Position numbers and translations under genes: made by a program. From Ignavibacteria bacterium (GTDB lineage: Bacteria > Bacteroidota > Ignavibacteria > Tepidaquicellales > Tepidaquicellaceae), in NCBI GenBank assembly GCA_041649015.1, contig JBAZNU010000010.1, positions 5,110 to 69,109 on the forward strand: DNA of 64,000 nucleotides. The letters run 5' to 3'. The notes beneath the pieces were generated by a model, which saw nothing but the letters and a program-made list of their open reading frames with translations, searched no databases and was not told the DNA's origin. Below, one piece after another: positions 54,680 through 63,615 of the stretch (position 1 is the stretch's first letter; every line of letters starts with the position of its first letter).

Positions 54680-55405
54680 TTAGTTTTTTTGTGATAGATG
54701 TTTTTTCTTCTTGGAAGGAAAAATTGTCATTATTATTCCAATCAGCACATAAAGCAGACCTATAGGAAAAATCGCAACTCCTTTTGTTAAAATTATAATC
54801 ATAATACCTGCAAATAAGAAAATGAACTGTAGCGGATTTGATTTAATTGCTTTCAAACTAAATGAGGAAGGCATTGCAGGAAACCTAAAATTACTTACCA
54901 TTAAAAGCGAAACGGCAATGGTCAGTACGAAAATAAACACTTCACTGAATTCCTTAGTGAATATTTTATTATGGAAATAAATTACATAAGAACAAAGAAT
55001 CAATGCTGACATCGGAGTTGGAATACCATAAAATACATCTTTGCTGTAACCTGTTAGGCTGATGTTAAACTTTGCAAGCCTGATAGCAGAAAAAGCAAGA
55101 ACCAACGATGCAACGAGTATTCCCGAAGCATTATAATCTATAAAGAAGAACTGGTAAAGCAAAAACGCTGGCGCAAACCCAAAAGAAACTATATCAGAAA
55201 GCGAATCAAGTTCCACACCGAAATCAGAAGCAGAATCGAGAATTCTTGCAACGAGTCCGTCAAACACATCAAACACGGCAGCATACAATATAAAAAGTAC
55301 GGCAGTCTCAAATTCTTTATTTGAAGAGTTTATTACAGAAGCAAAACCGCAGAATGCATTAAGAATCGTAAACAGACTCGGTATAAATTTTTTTGATATT
55401 ATCAT
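54680..55405 (-). CDS. pssA: CDP-diacylglycerol-serine O-phosphatidyltransferase
   Basis: A 241-residue membrane protein with about eight helices. The CDP-alcohol motif reads DVFDGLVARILDSASDFGVELDSLSD, and FGFAPAFLLY is a PssA type II feature. It makes phosphatidylserine from CDP-DAG and serine. Its start overlaps the stop of psd by 4 bases (ATGA), giving the classic psd-pssA pair for phosphatidylethanolamine synthesis. Confidence 0.93.
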   Translation of the reverse strand: MIISKKFIPSLFTILNAFCGFASVINSSNKEFETAVLFILYAAVFDVFDGLVARILDSASDFGVELDSLSDIVSFGFAPAFLLYQFFFIDYNASGILVASLVLAFSAIRLAKFNISLTGYSKDVFYGIPTPMSALILCSYVIYFHNKIFTKEFSEVFIFVLTIAVSLLMVSNFRFPAMPSSFSLKAIKSNPLQFIFLFAGIMIIILTKGVAIFPIGLLYVLIGIIMTIFPSKKKKHLSQKN

Positions 55406-56070
55406 TTAAGGTTTGCTAATATTGTACGACCTGCTGTAACTTTGTCTCCTATCTTTACCTTAATTTCTGTGTCAGCATTAAAAAGCAAGTCAACTCTTGA
55501 ACCGAACTTTATCATTCCGAATTTCGCTCCTGCTTTTACTCTGCTGTCAAGTTTCACGTCGCATACAATCCTTCTCGCAACAAAACCTGCAATTTGTTTG
55601 AAGATAAGCTTTTTACCGTCATTTGCTTCAATCCCAAGTTCACTTCTTTCATTCTTTTCAGACGCTTTGTGGTTAAAGGCAACTAAATACTCGCCTTTTA
55701 TATAATTGAAATATTTTAAAGTACCGCTTACGGGATAGCAGTTGACGTGTACATTTAGAGGTGATAGAAAAATGCTTAGCTGCTTTAAATTTATATCGCC
55801 AAAGAATTCCTTATAATTGTTGTTTATATTTTCAATTAGAACAACCTTGCCGTCAGCGGGTGATAAAACAGATGAAACATCTAAATTTGACGGAAGTTCT
55901 CTTGCGGGGTCTCTAAAAAAGTAAAGAGTGAACAGCAGTAGCAGAAGTGAAACACTGAACAGAATTATCTTCGCGGCAGGATTGCTTATCCAGAATGCTA
56001 TTATATCAACAGCAAGCGTTATGTAAACAACTTTCATCACAACATCTTTGCCGTAACTTGTAATTTTCAT
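55402..56070 (-). CDS. psd: Phosphatidylserine decarboxylase (short, archaeal-type)
   Basis: A 222-residue proenzyme. Two N-terminal helices are followed by FRDPARELP, SPADGKVVLIE, SIFLSPLNVHVNCYPVSG and MIKFGSRVDLLF; the Ser in FGSR is the self-cleavage site that becomes the pyruvoyl group. Length fits the short Psd-A class rather than the 290-320 residue Escherichia coli type. It is 7 bases after purC on the minus strand and coupled to pssA. Confidence 0.93.
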   Translation of the reverse strand: MKITSYGKDVVMKVVYITLAVDIIAFWISNPAAKIILFSVSLLLLLFTLYFFRDPARELPSNLDVSSVLSPADGKVVLIENINNNYKEFFGDINLKQLSIFLSPLNVHVNCYPVSGTLKYFNYIKGEYLVAFNHKASEKNERSELGIEANDGKKLIFKQIAGFVARRIVCDVKLDSRVKAGAKFGMIKFGSRVDLLFNADTEIKVKIGDKVTAGRTILANLK

Positions 56071-56077
56071 TTTACGG

Positions 56078-56785
56078 TTAACTCTTAATACGGTTTAGTA
56101 TTTCCTCGTAAGCATCCTCAACTTTACCGAGGTCAAACCTGAACCTATCCTTGTCAAGTTTTTCATTCGTTTCAACGTCCCAGAATCTGCATGTGTCTGG
56201 AGAAATCTCGTCTGCAAGAATTATACTGTTATCTTTATCTCTTCCGAATTCAAGCTTAAAATCAACTACTCTTATATTTCTTTTCCTGAAAAAAGTAACA
56301 AGTAATTCGTTAATTATCAGCGTCAATGATTTAATGTATTCCATTTCCTTAACCGATGCAAGACCCATAGCATTTATATGATCGACCGTAAACAAAGGGT
56401 CGCCGAGTATATCAGATTTAAGGTAATATTCCACAATCGGAGTCTGAAGAGATGTACCTTCCTTAAAACCAAATTTTTTCACAAGACTTCCGGCGGCAAC
56501 GTTTCTGCACACAACTTCGACCTTTATAATCTCAACCTTCTTTACAATCATTTCATTTTCAGATATCTTTTCTACGAAATGCGTGGGTATTCCATTCTCG
56601 CCGAGATAGTTCATAAGTATAGTCGTAATTTCAGTATTTCTGATTCCCTTATTATGAATAACATCTTTCTTAAGCCCGTTAAAAGCAGTTGCATCATCCT
56701 TAAATTCCTGAATGACTACTTCGTTATTGCCGGCAATGGAATATATCCGTTTCGCCTTGCCTTCGTACAATAGAGTTTTTTCCAA
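56078..56785 (-). CDS. purC: SAICAR synthase (phosphoribosylaminoimidazole-succinocarboxamide synthase)
   Basis: A 235-residue PurC, near the usual 235-240. LLYEGKAKRIYSI, VQEFKDDATAFNG, KNIPTHFVEKIS-type segment (GIPTHFVEKISENEM), VEVVCRNVAAGSL, VDFKLEFGRDKD and SPDTCRFWD all fit. It joins CAIR and aspartate in purine synthesis. Other purine genes are not near; it heads the purC-psd-pssA run. Confidence 0.96.
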   Translation of the reverse strand: MEKTLLYEGKAKRIYSIAGNNEVVIQEFKDDATAFNGLKKDVIHNKGIRNTEITTILMNYLGENGIPTHFVEKISENEMIVKKVEIIKVEVVCRNVAAGSLVKKFGFKEGTSLQTPIVEYYLKSDILGDPLFTVDHINAMGLASVKEMEYIKSLTLIINELLVTFFRKRNIRVVDFKLEFGRDKDNSIILADEISPDTCRFWDVETNEKLDKDRFRFDLGKVEDAYEEILNRIKS

Positions 56786-56874
56786 TTTCGTATTGATTTA
56801 ATTTATCATTTCATCAAATTAAGAATTTTAAACTTAAAATTCTATTCTTACAAAATACCTTCTATTCATAAAGA

Positions 56875-56909
56875 AACCCGTGCTTATAGTATAAACACGG
56901 GTTCTTTTT
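56875..56909 (-). terminator. Terminator downstream of rpsA
   Basis: Stem AACCCGTG / CACGGGTT with a 13-base loop. On the plus strand it is followed by CTTTTTT (56904-56910) and on the minus strand by TTTCTTT. Confidence 0.82.
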
Positions 56910-56926
56910 TCAATTTACAATTTATT

Positions 56927-58882
56927 CTATCCTATTATTTCGGGATTGTCATTCTTCGGAGTTTCTTCTGCAGCGGTCAAATTCTCTACAGGATGTGTAT
57001 CTGGAACCTGCACTACAGGAATATTCTGCTCGTCACCAATAATATCTTCTATTCTGAAATCAATCTGTTCTGTCTCGTATGTCTTTGTTCTTTCCTGTAT
57101 GTCTTTTTGAGAGAATTTTCTCGGAATCTTGAATTTTGCAATATACTCATCAATTTCGCTTTGGTCTTTGTCTCTAAGATATTCAACTACGGAAAGTACA
57201 ATTTTTTTGTTTACTTTATCAAATTCAATAACTCTTACTTTAAGTATCTCACCCGGTTTGAATAATTCTCCGAAGTTTCTTACAGAGCTCGTCGAAAGCT
57301 GTGAAGCAGGAACGAATGAATCTACCTGGTCAGGAAGTTCAACAATAATTCCTTTTTCAATCGTCTTAAGAATCTTAGCCTCTGTATCAAGTCCCGGTTT
57401 ATACTTTGTCTCAAGTGTATCCCATGGATTATCAAACAATTGTTTATGTCCGAGGGATATCTTCTGGTTAGCAACATCAATACCGAGTATAACGACTTCA
57501 ATCGGGTCACCCATTTTAACAAATTCATTAACATCGAGTATCTTCTTTGTCCATGAGAGGTCTGAAATATGAACAAGACCGTCAACGCCTTCTTCAAGTT
57601 CTACAAATATTCCGAAGTTGGTTATGTTACAGACTTTGCCCTTCTGTTTCGTACCTACAGGGAATTTATCAAGAAGACTCTGCCATGGATTCGGTGTAAG
57701 CTGTTTCATTCCAAGCGATAGCTTTCTGTTTTCAAAGTCAATGTTTAATATCTGTGCTTCTACAAGCTGACCCATCGTTACCATCTGGCTCGGATTCGTA
57801 ATATGTTGTGTCCATGACATTTCGCTTATATGTATTAGTCCTTCAATACCTTTTTGAATCTCTATAAACGCACCATAGTCTGTTAATGATACTACCTTAC
57901 CTGACACTTTATCACCTACCTTGAATTTCTCCTGTATGTTATCCCATGGATGCGATTGAAGCTGCTTTAAACCAAGATAGACTCTTGATTTCTCTGCGTC
58001 GAATTCAATCACAAATACGTCGATTACATCGTCAAGTTTAACTACATCTGAAGGATGGTTTATTCTCCCCCATGAAAGATCAGTAATGTGTATCAATCCG
58101 TCAAGTCCGCCGAGGTCAACAAAAACGCCGAAGTCTGTTATTGCTTTAACAGTTGCTTTAAGCGTCATGCCTTTCTTTATTGACTTAAGAAGTTCTTCGC
58201 GCTGTCCTGCCATTGATTCTTCAATCAGGACTTTATGAGAAACAATGATATTTTCTATCTGGTTATTGATTTTCAGTACTTTAAAGTCCATCATCTTGCC
58301 GACGTATTCATCATAATCTCTTATAGGTTTGGTATCGATTTGTGAACCGGGTAAAAATGCTGTTAAACCGCTTAAGTCAACAACGAATCCGCCCTTGATT
58401 CTTCTTAGGCACTTGCCTTTTACTATAGTTCCGTCTCTTTGTGCTTCAACAATCCTGTCCCACATCTTGATTGAATCGGCTTTCTTCTTAGAAAGAACAA
58501 GCTGTCCCTCCTTATCTTCAATCTTCTCAAGGAAAATCTCAATCTCATTACCGACCATCAATTCTTCGGGATGTGCAAATTCATTAATTGATACTCTGCC
58601 GTCTGATTTTGAGCCTATATCAATCAAAACATCTTCACCGTGTATTGCTACGATTTTACCCTTTACAAGTTCATTCTCTTTAATGACATTAAAGGTTCTT
58701 TCGTAAAGCTTTAGCATAGATTGAAATTCATCTTCGTTGTAATCTGAAGATATAAACCTTGTTACAATTTTTTCTGCGCTCTTTGAAGATTCTGCAGTTA
58801 CCGCAGATTTTGTTTCCTCAACTTCTTCTTTCTTAAATTTTTCTGACATATATTTTTGGTTCCCGGTTAATTTACTTTCCAT
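56927..58882 (-). CDS. rpsA: 30S ribosomal protein S1
   Basis: A protein of about 650 residues with six S1 domains, seen from six repeated motifs such as VKGKIVAIHGEDVLIDIG, TDFGVFVDLGGLDGLIHI, TDYGAFIEIQKGIEGLIHI and TNFGIFVELEEGVDGLVHI. The start is taken at ATG 58882 (MESKLTG); an earlier TTG (58888) and a later ATG at 58849 (MSEKFKKEE) are alternatives. It binds mRNA at the ribosome. The rpsA-cmk pair is the classic order. The acidic C-terminal tail has no S1 motif. Confidence 0.95.
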   Translation of the reverse strand: MESKLTGNQKYMSEKFKKEEVEETKSAVTAESSKSAEKIVTRFISSDYNEDEFQSMLKLYERTFNVIKENELVKGKIVAIHGEDVLIDIGSKSDGRVSINEFAHPEELMVGNEIEIFLEKIEDKEGQLVLSKKKADSIKMWDRIVEAQRDGTIVKGKCLRRIKGGFVVDLSGLTAFLPGSQIDTKPIRDYDEYVGKMMDFKVLKINNQIENIIVSHKVLIEESMAGQREELLKSIKKGMTLKATVKAITDFGVFVDLGGLDGLIHITDLSWGRINHPSDVVKLDDVIDVFVIEFDAEKSRVYLGLKQLQSHPWDNIQEKFKVGDKVSGKVVSLTDYGAFIEIQKGIEGLIHISEMSWTQHITNPSQMVTMGQLVEAQILNIDFENRKLSLGMKQLTPNPWQSLLDKFPVGTKQKGKVCNITNFGIFVELEEGVDGLVHISDLSWTKKILDVNEFVKMGDPIEVVILGIDVANQKISLGHKQLFDNPWDTLETKYKPGLDTEAKILKTIEKGIIVELPDQVDSFVPASQLSTSSVRNFGELFKPGEILKVRVIEFDKVNKKIVLSVVEYLRDKDQSEIDEYIAKFKIPRKFSQKDIQERTKTYETEQIDFRIEDIIGDEQNIPVVQVPDTHPVENLTAAEETPKNDNPEIIG

Positions 58883-58934
58883 TTTCAAGCCGGTATAAAA
58901 ATGAAAGTTTTATTTTTATAATCCCCTCGGGTAT

Positions 58935-59624
58935 CTATCCCTCAGGCTGGTTTAAAATCGCTTCCGGATTAATAATTATTCTGTATAAATAATTTACCTG
59001 TTCCTCTACAATCATGTTTGTTGTATCAACTTTTACGGCATCTTGCGCTTTCTTTACTATTGCAGGTGCTTTCTTTATTTCTACATCGTCTCTGAGCTTT
59101 ATCTCTCGTGCTATTTTATCTTTTGAAAATTTCTGCCCGTTATCTAAAAAATCTTGCTGCCTTCTCGCTATCCTTGCACTCATGTCGCTAACAAGGTAAA
59201 ACTTAAACTTTGCATTCGGAAAAACCTCTGCTCCAATATCTTTGCCTTCTACTACAATATTCGTCGAACCGTCGTCAAGCGCCTTTATTTTCTGGTTAAG
59301 TATCTGGCGGAGTTTTCCAATCTTGCTTATTCCGCTTACTTTATTTGTTACATCTATATCTTTTATCGAACCTGAAATATCCTCGCCGTTTATGCTTACC
59401 TTTTCGTCTTCTATACTGATTTTTATGTTCTGAGCTGCTTTGCATATTGCAAGATAATCATTCGGCTTTATTTTATTCTTCAGCACAAAATAAGTAACGG
59501 CTCTGTAAAAAATACCGCTGTCATAGTATTTATAACCGAGTTTTAACGCTAAATATTTTGCTGCAAGGCTTTTCCCGGTTCCTGTCGGACCGTCAATCGT
59601 AATAATCAAGTTTCCATTATCCAT
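58935..59624 (-). CDS. cmk: Cytidylate kinase
   Basis: A 229-residue NMP kinase. ITIDGPTGTGKSLAAKYLA is the P-loop, YDSGIFYRAVTYF the CMP-binding helix, and EGKDIGAEVFPNAKFKFYL the Cmk-specific motif; RRQQDFLD follows. It makes CDP from CMP. It lies 53 bases upstream of rpsA on the same strand and is likely co-transcribed. Confidence 0.95.
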   Translation of the reverse strand: MDNGNLIITIDGPTGTGKSLAAKYLALKLGYKYYDSGIFYRAVTYFVLKNKIKPNDYLAICKAAQNIKISIEDEKVSINGEDISGSIKDIDVTNKVSGISKIGKLRQILNQKIKALDDGSTNIVVEGKDIGAEVFPNAKFKFYLVSDMSARIARRQQDFLDNGQKFSKDKIAREIKLRDDVEIKKAPAIVKKAQDAVKVDTTNMIVEEQVNYLYRIIINPEAILNQPEG

Positions 59625-59787
59625 TAAAACATAAAATCAGTTTTTGCAAAACAATAAATATCGTAAAAATTAGCTAATTATTCAAGTTATAAAGAATCTA
59701 AGGAGATTTACTGGAGTTTTCTGATTGAAATGATGTAAGTCATTGAAAATACATCATTATAATAGAGTATTTTGAGTTAGATTAGAA

Positions 59788-59821
59788 TTCATTCCTCCTT
59801 TAAGTCAAAAGGAGGAATGAA
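59788..59821. other. Strong inverted repeat without T-run
   Basis: Arms TTCATTCCTCCTTT (59788-59801) and AAAGGAGGAATGAA (59808-59821) pair perfectly with a 6-base loop, just after the DUF1579 gene on the minus strand. The typical T-run of a terminator is missing on the minus side (it reads TTCTAATC), so the hairpin may end transcripts or protect a 3' end. Confidence 0.55.
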
Positions 59822-59830
59822 AAATAAAGA

Positions 59831-60391
59831 CTATTTTCTTGTATAGATTATTTCCATTGTCTTGATTTCTTTTCCATCCATTAATGAGAATGATTCCATC
59901 GACATTGTATTTTCATCCGTCCATTTCATCGTTTCCTTATAATCAGTATCTTTTCCGGACATCGGGTCATACATTTTGCCTTTTATTATAACTGATTTGC
60001 TTGCGTCATCGTATTTTCCCTCACCGTACATGATTCCCGTTCCCATATTGTCAATCCATGTGCTTATGTAAATCTTTTTCCCGTTGTCATAAGCTATTAG
60101 ACTTATACCGTTAAAAGGCATTCCCATAAAATTACCCTTTACTTCCATTTGAGAATACCTTCCGTCGAGTATCATTTTGCAGAATGCAGTACCCTCTGTA
60201 GTAGAAGGTTCTCCGTTAGGGTCCATCCACATTTTACTCGTGAAATTCCAGTCACCGTTCATTTTTGCAAGTTGTTCGTGTTCCTTGCCCGGTGTCATGT
60301 ATTCTTTCCATTTTTGCATATCATCGTTTTGTGCAAATGATAATGCCGGAAATAAAAGTGCCAGTAGAATAAATAGTTTTAAATTTTTCAT
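59831..60391 (-). CDS. DUF1579 secreted protein
   Basis: A 186-residue protein with a signal peptide (about residues 1-20, ends SFAQ). EHEQLAKMNGDWNFTSKMW, TEGTAFCKMILDGRYSQ, FNGISLIAYDNGKKIYISTW and MTMESFSL-type strands match DUF1579. The family is a small beta barrel-like domain of unknown function. It lies alone, next to a repeat island. Confidence 0.88.
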   Translation of the reverse strand: MKNLKLFILLALLFPALSFAQNDDMQKWKEYMTPGKEHEQLAKMNGDWNFTSKMWMDPNGEPSTTEGTAFCKMILDGRYSQMEVKGNFMGMPFNGISLIAYDNGKKIYISTWIDNMGTGIMYGEGKYDDASKSVIIKGKMYDPMSGKDTDYKETMKWTDENTMSMESFSLMDGKEIKTMEIIYTRK

Positions 60392-61396
60392 AGCTGTTTT
60401 ATTTAGTTTATGAATAAATATAACAAAATATCAATTAAAAAGCAGTATAGCGCAATCGTTGTCTTACTTCAAAAATCTCTTGTCAATAATAAAAATCTCA
60501 TCTCTTCTGAAAACAATAAAACATCTTTTTCTTAGTGAAACTATCTCTTATACCTGTATAATAAAAACACACTTTTATAAAAGAAAAAGGCTTAACAGTT
60601 TTCTTTTTCTTAGATTCGCCGTGGTGTTTGTCTTAAAACCCGTTTTTCCCTTTCTGTCTTTCCAGCGAAAGCTGGAATCCAGAATGTTTCACGTGGTTTT
60701 TCTTTTATAACTTTCGGTTTATATACTTCTGAGACGAACTCCGTGGCGGACGGTTAATTTCTTTGTTATTGTTTGTCTTTATTTTGTTTGTGCTATCGGC
60801 TACGCCGTGTTCTCTGCTCTTACTCTGTGATAAATTCTCTTTGAAATAATTAATGTTATTTCTCAGTGTTACTATGTTTAAAAACTTTGTAATAAAAACA
60901 AACTTTTATAAAAGAAAAAATCTCAAGTGTTTTCTTTGCATCCTTTGCTTCCGAGTCGAAGATCCGCCGTCTTGTTGGGCGGACGACCCTTGCGGTAAAA
61001 ATCATCTTTCTTGTTTTAGTATTTGTTCTCTGCGCTCTCTGGGTGTCGAAGATCCGCCGTGGCGGACGGTTAAATTCTTTGTTAATGTTGTCTTTATTTT
61101 GTTTGTAGCCATCGGCTACGCCGTATTCTCTGCTCTTACTCTGTGATAAATTCTCTTTGAAATAATTAATGTTTTTTCTCAGTGTTCTCGGTGATTATTC
61201 TCGGTGAACTCTGTGGTAAATTTTTATTTTGTTTGTCCGCCGAGGCGGATTCGCCGCGGAGAATAGCAATCGACTAAGCCGTGCTCTGTGATTATTTCTG
61301 TTCTCCTCGGTGGTAAAGTTCTTATTTGTTTGCAGTTCTCTTGCAGCGATGTTCCTCTCTGTATGCTTCAGCGGTAAAATCTCCTGCTTTACGAAA
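60392..61396. repeat. Repeat island of about 1 kb, no credible gene
   Basis: A direct repeat of 130 bp occurs at 60741-60870 and 61057-61186 (offset 316) with few mismatches. A shorter ACTTTTATAAAAGAAAAA unit occurs near 60571 and 60901. GC-rich palindromes with CCGCC/GGCGG appear at 60951-60990, 61050-61070 and 61236-61260. A hairpin TTCCAGC-GAAA-GCTGGAA is at 60660-60677. GAACTCTGTGGTAAA (61206-61220) is shared with the array at the window end. The open frames here follow the repeats and lack family motifs. Confidence 0.85.
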
Positions 61397-62740
61397 TTAC
61401 GTTAGCTTTCTGAATAGCGATATAGCGTAACTATCCGTCATCCCTGCAATGAACTCGCATATTTGTAAAATCCTTAAGTACAAATCTTTCTCTGGGTATC
61501 CGTCGTTTCCAAGATACTGTTTCGGTAAAATCTCAATGAGCTTATCGCTCAATACGTCTTCTTTATGAATCCTGTCTCTCAGGTCTCGAAAACTGTTAAC
61601 TGCATTTATAAACAAATCCATTAGTTTCTCTACTACACTGAATCCGGAAATTTCTATCATAACAACATCTTTAGAATTATATATGTTTCTTACCGATAGT
61701 GCTTCAATTTCTTTCAGTATTTTCATTCTCTTTTTGTCAATCTCCTCCAGCAGTGCTTTATCAAAATCGCCTTTCAGAATATCCTTTTCATTATCAAGAA
61801 ATATTTCCGATACTTCTTCAATAAGTGAAGTAATAACTTTCGACCTTAAATAACCAATTTGTTCTTTTATGTCTTTTATGTTGTTGAACTTCGATTGCTT
61901 AAAGTACGTATTCGAAAGCATTGAACGCAGTATATCTCTTCCCTGCTCGAAAGGTATAAGTCCTATTCTGATTCCGTCCTCAAAATCGATTATTCTGTAA
62001 CATATATCATCAGCTGCCTCAATGATGTACGCAAGCGGATGTCTTGAATATATTCCGTCTTTATTCTTTACAATTTTTAGTTCACCAAAGATTTCTTCAA
62101 AACTTTCCGTTTCCGCATAGAAGTATCCGTACTTTTTATGTATTCTGTTTTGATGCTGTTTTCCTTCTTTGAATGAAGCGCATGGATATTTTGTAAAAGC
62201 TGCAAGAGTGCTGTATGTAAGGCGGATGTTTCCTTTTAGTATATTATGCCTGTTCGTCAAAATTCTGAAACCGTTTGCATTCCCCTCAAAATTTACAAGG
62301 TCGCTCCATTTCTCCGGAGGAATGTCTTTCTCGAATTTCTTGCCTGCACCCTTTCTGAAATAATTGCTAATAGCAGATTCACCCGAATGACCAAACGGCG
62401 GATTCCCAATGTCATGCGCCAGACATGCAGTCGCCACCACAGAGCCGAAATCTTCGACGGTAACGGATTCCAATCCATTCCTGTCAATAATCGTTTTCCC
62501 GATTTCCTTTGCCAGCGAGCGTCCAACGCATGAAGTCTCAAGGCTATGCGTCAATCTTGTATGCACAAAATCACTTTCCGGCAGGGGAATAACCTGTGTC
62601 TTATCCTGCAGTCTTCTGAATGCAGATGAAAACACAACCCTGTCAAAATCAACCTCGAAAGTTGTTCTTGTCTGATTTGCAGAATCCGTATATTTTTCTT
62701 CGAGTCTCTTAACGGAAAACAGATTATTCCAGTCCATCAT
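61397..62740 (-). CDS. dgt: Deoxyguanosinetriphosphate triphosphohydrolase-like protein
   Basis: A 447-residue HD-domain hydrolase. FDRVVFSSAFRRLQDKTQV, THSLETSCVGRSLA (first His), AHDIGNPPFGHSGE (HD pair), then LKGNIRLTYSTLAAFTKYP and AADDICYRIIDFEDGI with the other metal Asp. It splits dNTPs to nucleoside and triphosphate in dNTP balance. Two candidate Met codons adjoin at the start (62740, 62737). It stands between two repeat-rich stretches. Confidence 0.93.
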   Translation of the reverse strand: MMDWNNLFSVKRLEEKYTDSANQTRTTFEVDFDRVVFSSAFRRLQDKTQVIPLPESDFVHTRLTHSLETSCVGRSLAKEIGKTIIDRNGLESVTVEDFGSVVATACLAHDIGNPPFGHSGESAISNYFRKGAGKKFEKDIPPEKWSDLVNFEGNANGFRILTNRHNILKGNIRLTYSTLAAFTKYPCASFKEGKQHQNRIHKKYGYFYAETESFEEIFGELKIVKNKDGIYSRHPLAYIIEAADDICYRIIDFEDGIRIGLIPFEQGRDILRSMLSNTYFKQSKFNNIKDIKEQIGYLRSKVITSLIEEVSEIFLDNEKDILKGDFDKALLEEIDKKRMKILKEIEALSVRNIYNSKDVVMIEISGFSVVEKLMDLFINAVNSFRDLRDRIHKEDVLSDKLIEILPKQYLGNDGYPEKDLYLRILQICEFIAGMTDSYAISLFRKLT

Positions 62741-62896
62741 ATGTATTTAATTGTATAATCATAAAAGTTTAATAATAAATGAATGACTAAATTAGTCAAT
62801 AATAACCCAATCTAAAATATTAAAATGATACCTAAATATTATCCTTTACTTAAATACAAAATTGTTGCTAATTTAAATTAAATAAAGGAATTTATC

Positions 62897-63615
62897 ATGG
62901 AATACAAAACTTCAATAGACATATTCAAAAAATACTTCGAACATAAGTTTGCGAAATCGCTTAAAACACTCGATAAATCAGCCTTTCCGGGGAATCCGTT
63001 TGTTTCAATTTCGCGTACTACGGGTGCTGGAGGTGTTAATTTCCCGAAAAGCTTGTCCATCACCTTAACGAGCAGGAAAGTAAATCCGAAAATAAATGGA
63101 TGATATTCGATAAGGACGTACTCGAAATGGTTCTCGAAGAGCATAATCTCCCAAAGGAAATAAAGAAATTTATGCCCGAGAAGAAGGTCTCTGAATTTCA
63201 GGATGTTATCGAACAGCTTTTCGGACTTCATCCAAACGAGCACAAGTTAATAAAAAAGGTAAGCGATACAATTCTGCACCTGTCACACATTGGAAACGTT
63301 GTGTTTGTCGGACGCGGTTCCAACATCATCACCGCTGAATGCAAGTACGGTCTGCATCTGCGTATATTAGACAGTCTTGAAAACAGGATAATTAATGTCC
63401 AGAATTATTTTAAGCTCAACAGGGTACAGGCATTAAAATTAATCCAGACAGAGGATAAAAACAGAAAAAACTATATTAAAAAATATTTTAACAAGGATAT
63501 CGATAACCCGTTGCTTTATTCACTCGTAATAAACTTCGAATCATTTGAAACTGAAGACGTAATTCTAATGATTATCAATGAAGTTCAAAAGCTGAAAAAA
63601 CGCACCATCACATAA
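62897..63615 (+). pseudogene. Cytidylate-kinase-like family gene with a single-base frameshift
   Basis: Two open frames join as one Cytidylate_kin2-like protein of about 239 residues. The first (62897 to the shift) gives PFVSISRTTGAGG, the P-loop-like start of the family. The second frame is open from 63040, giving FPEKLVHHLNEQESKSENKW and then MIFDKDVLEMVLEEHN and VFVGRGSNIIT. Restoring one base near 63043-63050 (TTCCCGAAAAG, probably a missing G before GAA) makes one uninterrupted frame of 720 bases. Without it the first frame ends at 63103 after unrelated residues. It is a real break or a base error in the assembly. Confidence 0.82.

Noticed and set aside
57129..57572. 147-residue open frame antisense to rpsA
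   Set aside because: Ser/Ile-rich shadow of the repeated S1 domains.
58329..58706. 125-residue open frame antisense to rpsA
   Set aside because: It is a shadow frame of a very well-supported S1 gene, with no ribosome site or domain.
60459..60710. 83-residue plus-strand open frame in the repeat island
   Set aside because: It is Phe/Lys/Leu-rich low-complexity sequence with FQRKLESR from the TTCCAGCGAAAGCTGG element, a known source of false proteins.
60853..61146. 97-residue plus-strand open frame in the repeat island
   Set aside because: It runs across the CCGCC palindromes and the second direct-repeat copy; the residues (VEDPPSCWADDPCG) mirror those repeats.
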